NCBI GenBank assembly: GCA_031253705.1
Contig: JAIRVW010000020.1
Location: 1-6,429 of the forward strand
Length of the DNA: 6,429 nt
Reading direction: 5' to 3'
Source: Brucellaceae bacterium
GTDB lineage: Bacteria; Pseudomonadota; Alphaproteobacteria; Rhizobiales; Rhizobiaceae
The notes beneath the pieces are model-generated. The model did not search any database and was not told the DNA's origin. It saw nothing but the letters and a program-made list of their open reading frames with translations. The first letter of the stretch is position 1. The number at the start of each line of letters is the position of its first letter. The translations under genes were made by a program, and so were the position numbers. Positions 6,363-6,429 of this stretch are shown in pieces.

Positions 6363-6429
6363 GATATTACGTCCTTATATCCGGTGCACAAAACAACTGG
6401 TGCATGGTGGCAATGAAAATTTTCACCCG
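6363..6429 (-). promoter_or_regulatory. Upstream stretch of the YeeE/YedE pair, with a 12-base palindrome
   Basis: These 67 bases hold the AAGGAC ribosome site (6371-6376), an 8-base near repeat with GGTGCA at 6382-6387 and again at 6399-6404 or so, and a perfect palindrome TGAAAATTTTCA at 6414-6425. No convincing -35/-10 pair could be placed. Two minus-strand frames remain open here, so it may instead be the end of an upstream gene. I report it as possible control DNA only. Confidence 0.35.

Noticed and set aside
6363..6429. End of an upstream minus-strand gene
   Set aside because: Two frames are open but the stretch is too short to recognise any protein; cannot be supported.

Overview
The window looks like a chromosomal segment of an alphaproteobacterium, most likely Hyphomicrobiales and possibly close to Brucellaceae. 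This rests on the look of the proteins, a compact thiM-thiE-thiD salvage operon, and short gene spacing with moderate-to-high GC; no marker gene is present to fix the genus. I see no tRNA or rRNA gene, CRISPR array, insertion sequence or phage signature. Coding density is high and almost everything is accounted for.

Layout. (1) Positions 1-519, plus strand: the 3' part of a RES-domain gene (NAD+ phosphorylase type toxin fold), cut by the left edge. (2) 551-3010, plus: one long ORF joining an NAD(P)-dependent D-2-hydroxyacid dehydrogenase to a complete type II glycerate 2-kinase (GCK N-terminal plus MOFRL). This is the least ordinary gene here: it suggests a single polypeptide that reduces hydroxypyruvate (or a similar 2-keto acid) to D-glycerate and phosphorylates it to 2-phosphoglycerate. 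(3) 3011-3210: a 200-base leader with a good sigma70-type promoter, a TPP riboswitch aptamer and an expression platform whose hairpin buries the thiM Shine-Dalgarno. (4) 3211-5491, plus: thiM, thiE and thiD, overlapping or nearly touching. (5) 5498-5525: a perfect 12-bp hairpin between convergent transcription units. (6) 5514-6362, minus: two half-size YeeE/YedE membrane proteins, probably the two halves of a thiosulfate or other sulfur-compound transporter, with a 67-base upstream stretch to the right edge.

How it works together. ThiM phosphorylates hydroxyethylthiazole, ThiD makes HMP pyrophosphate from HMP, and ThiE joins the two into thiamine phosphate. The operon therefore salvages the two thiamine halves, and TPP should shut it off through the leader. 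The leader carries internal sequence mimicry: two segments copy the 5' and 3' strands of the aptamer and compete for the same partners, which gives a testable switching model. The sulfur transporter pair is convergent to the thi operon, so any functional link is unproven. The dehydrogenase-kinase fusion ends just before the thi promoter and seems to be a separate unit, perhaps co-transcribed with the RES gene.
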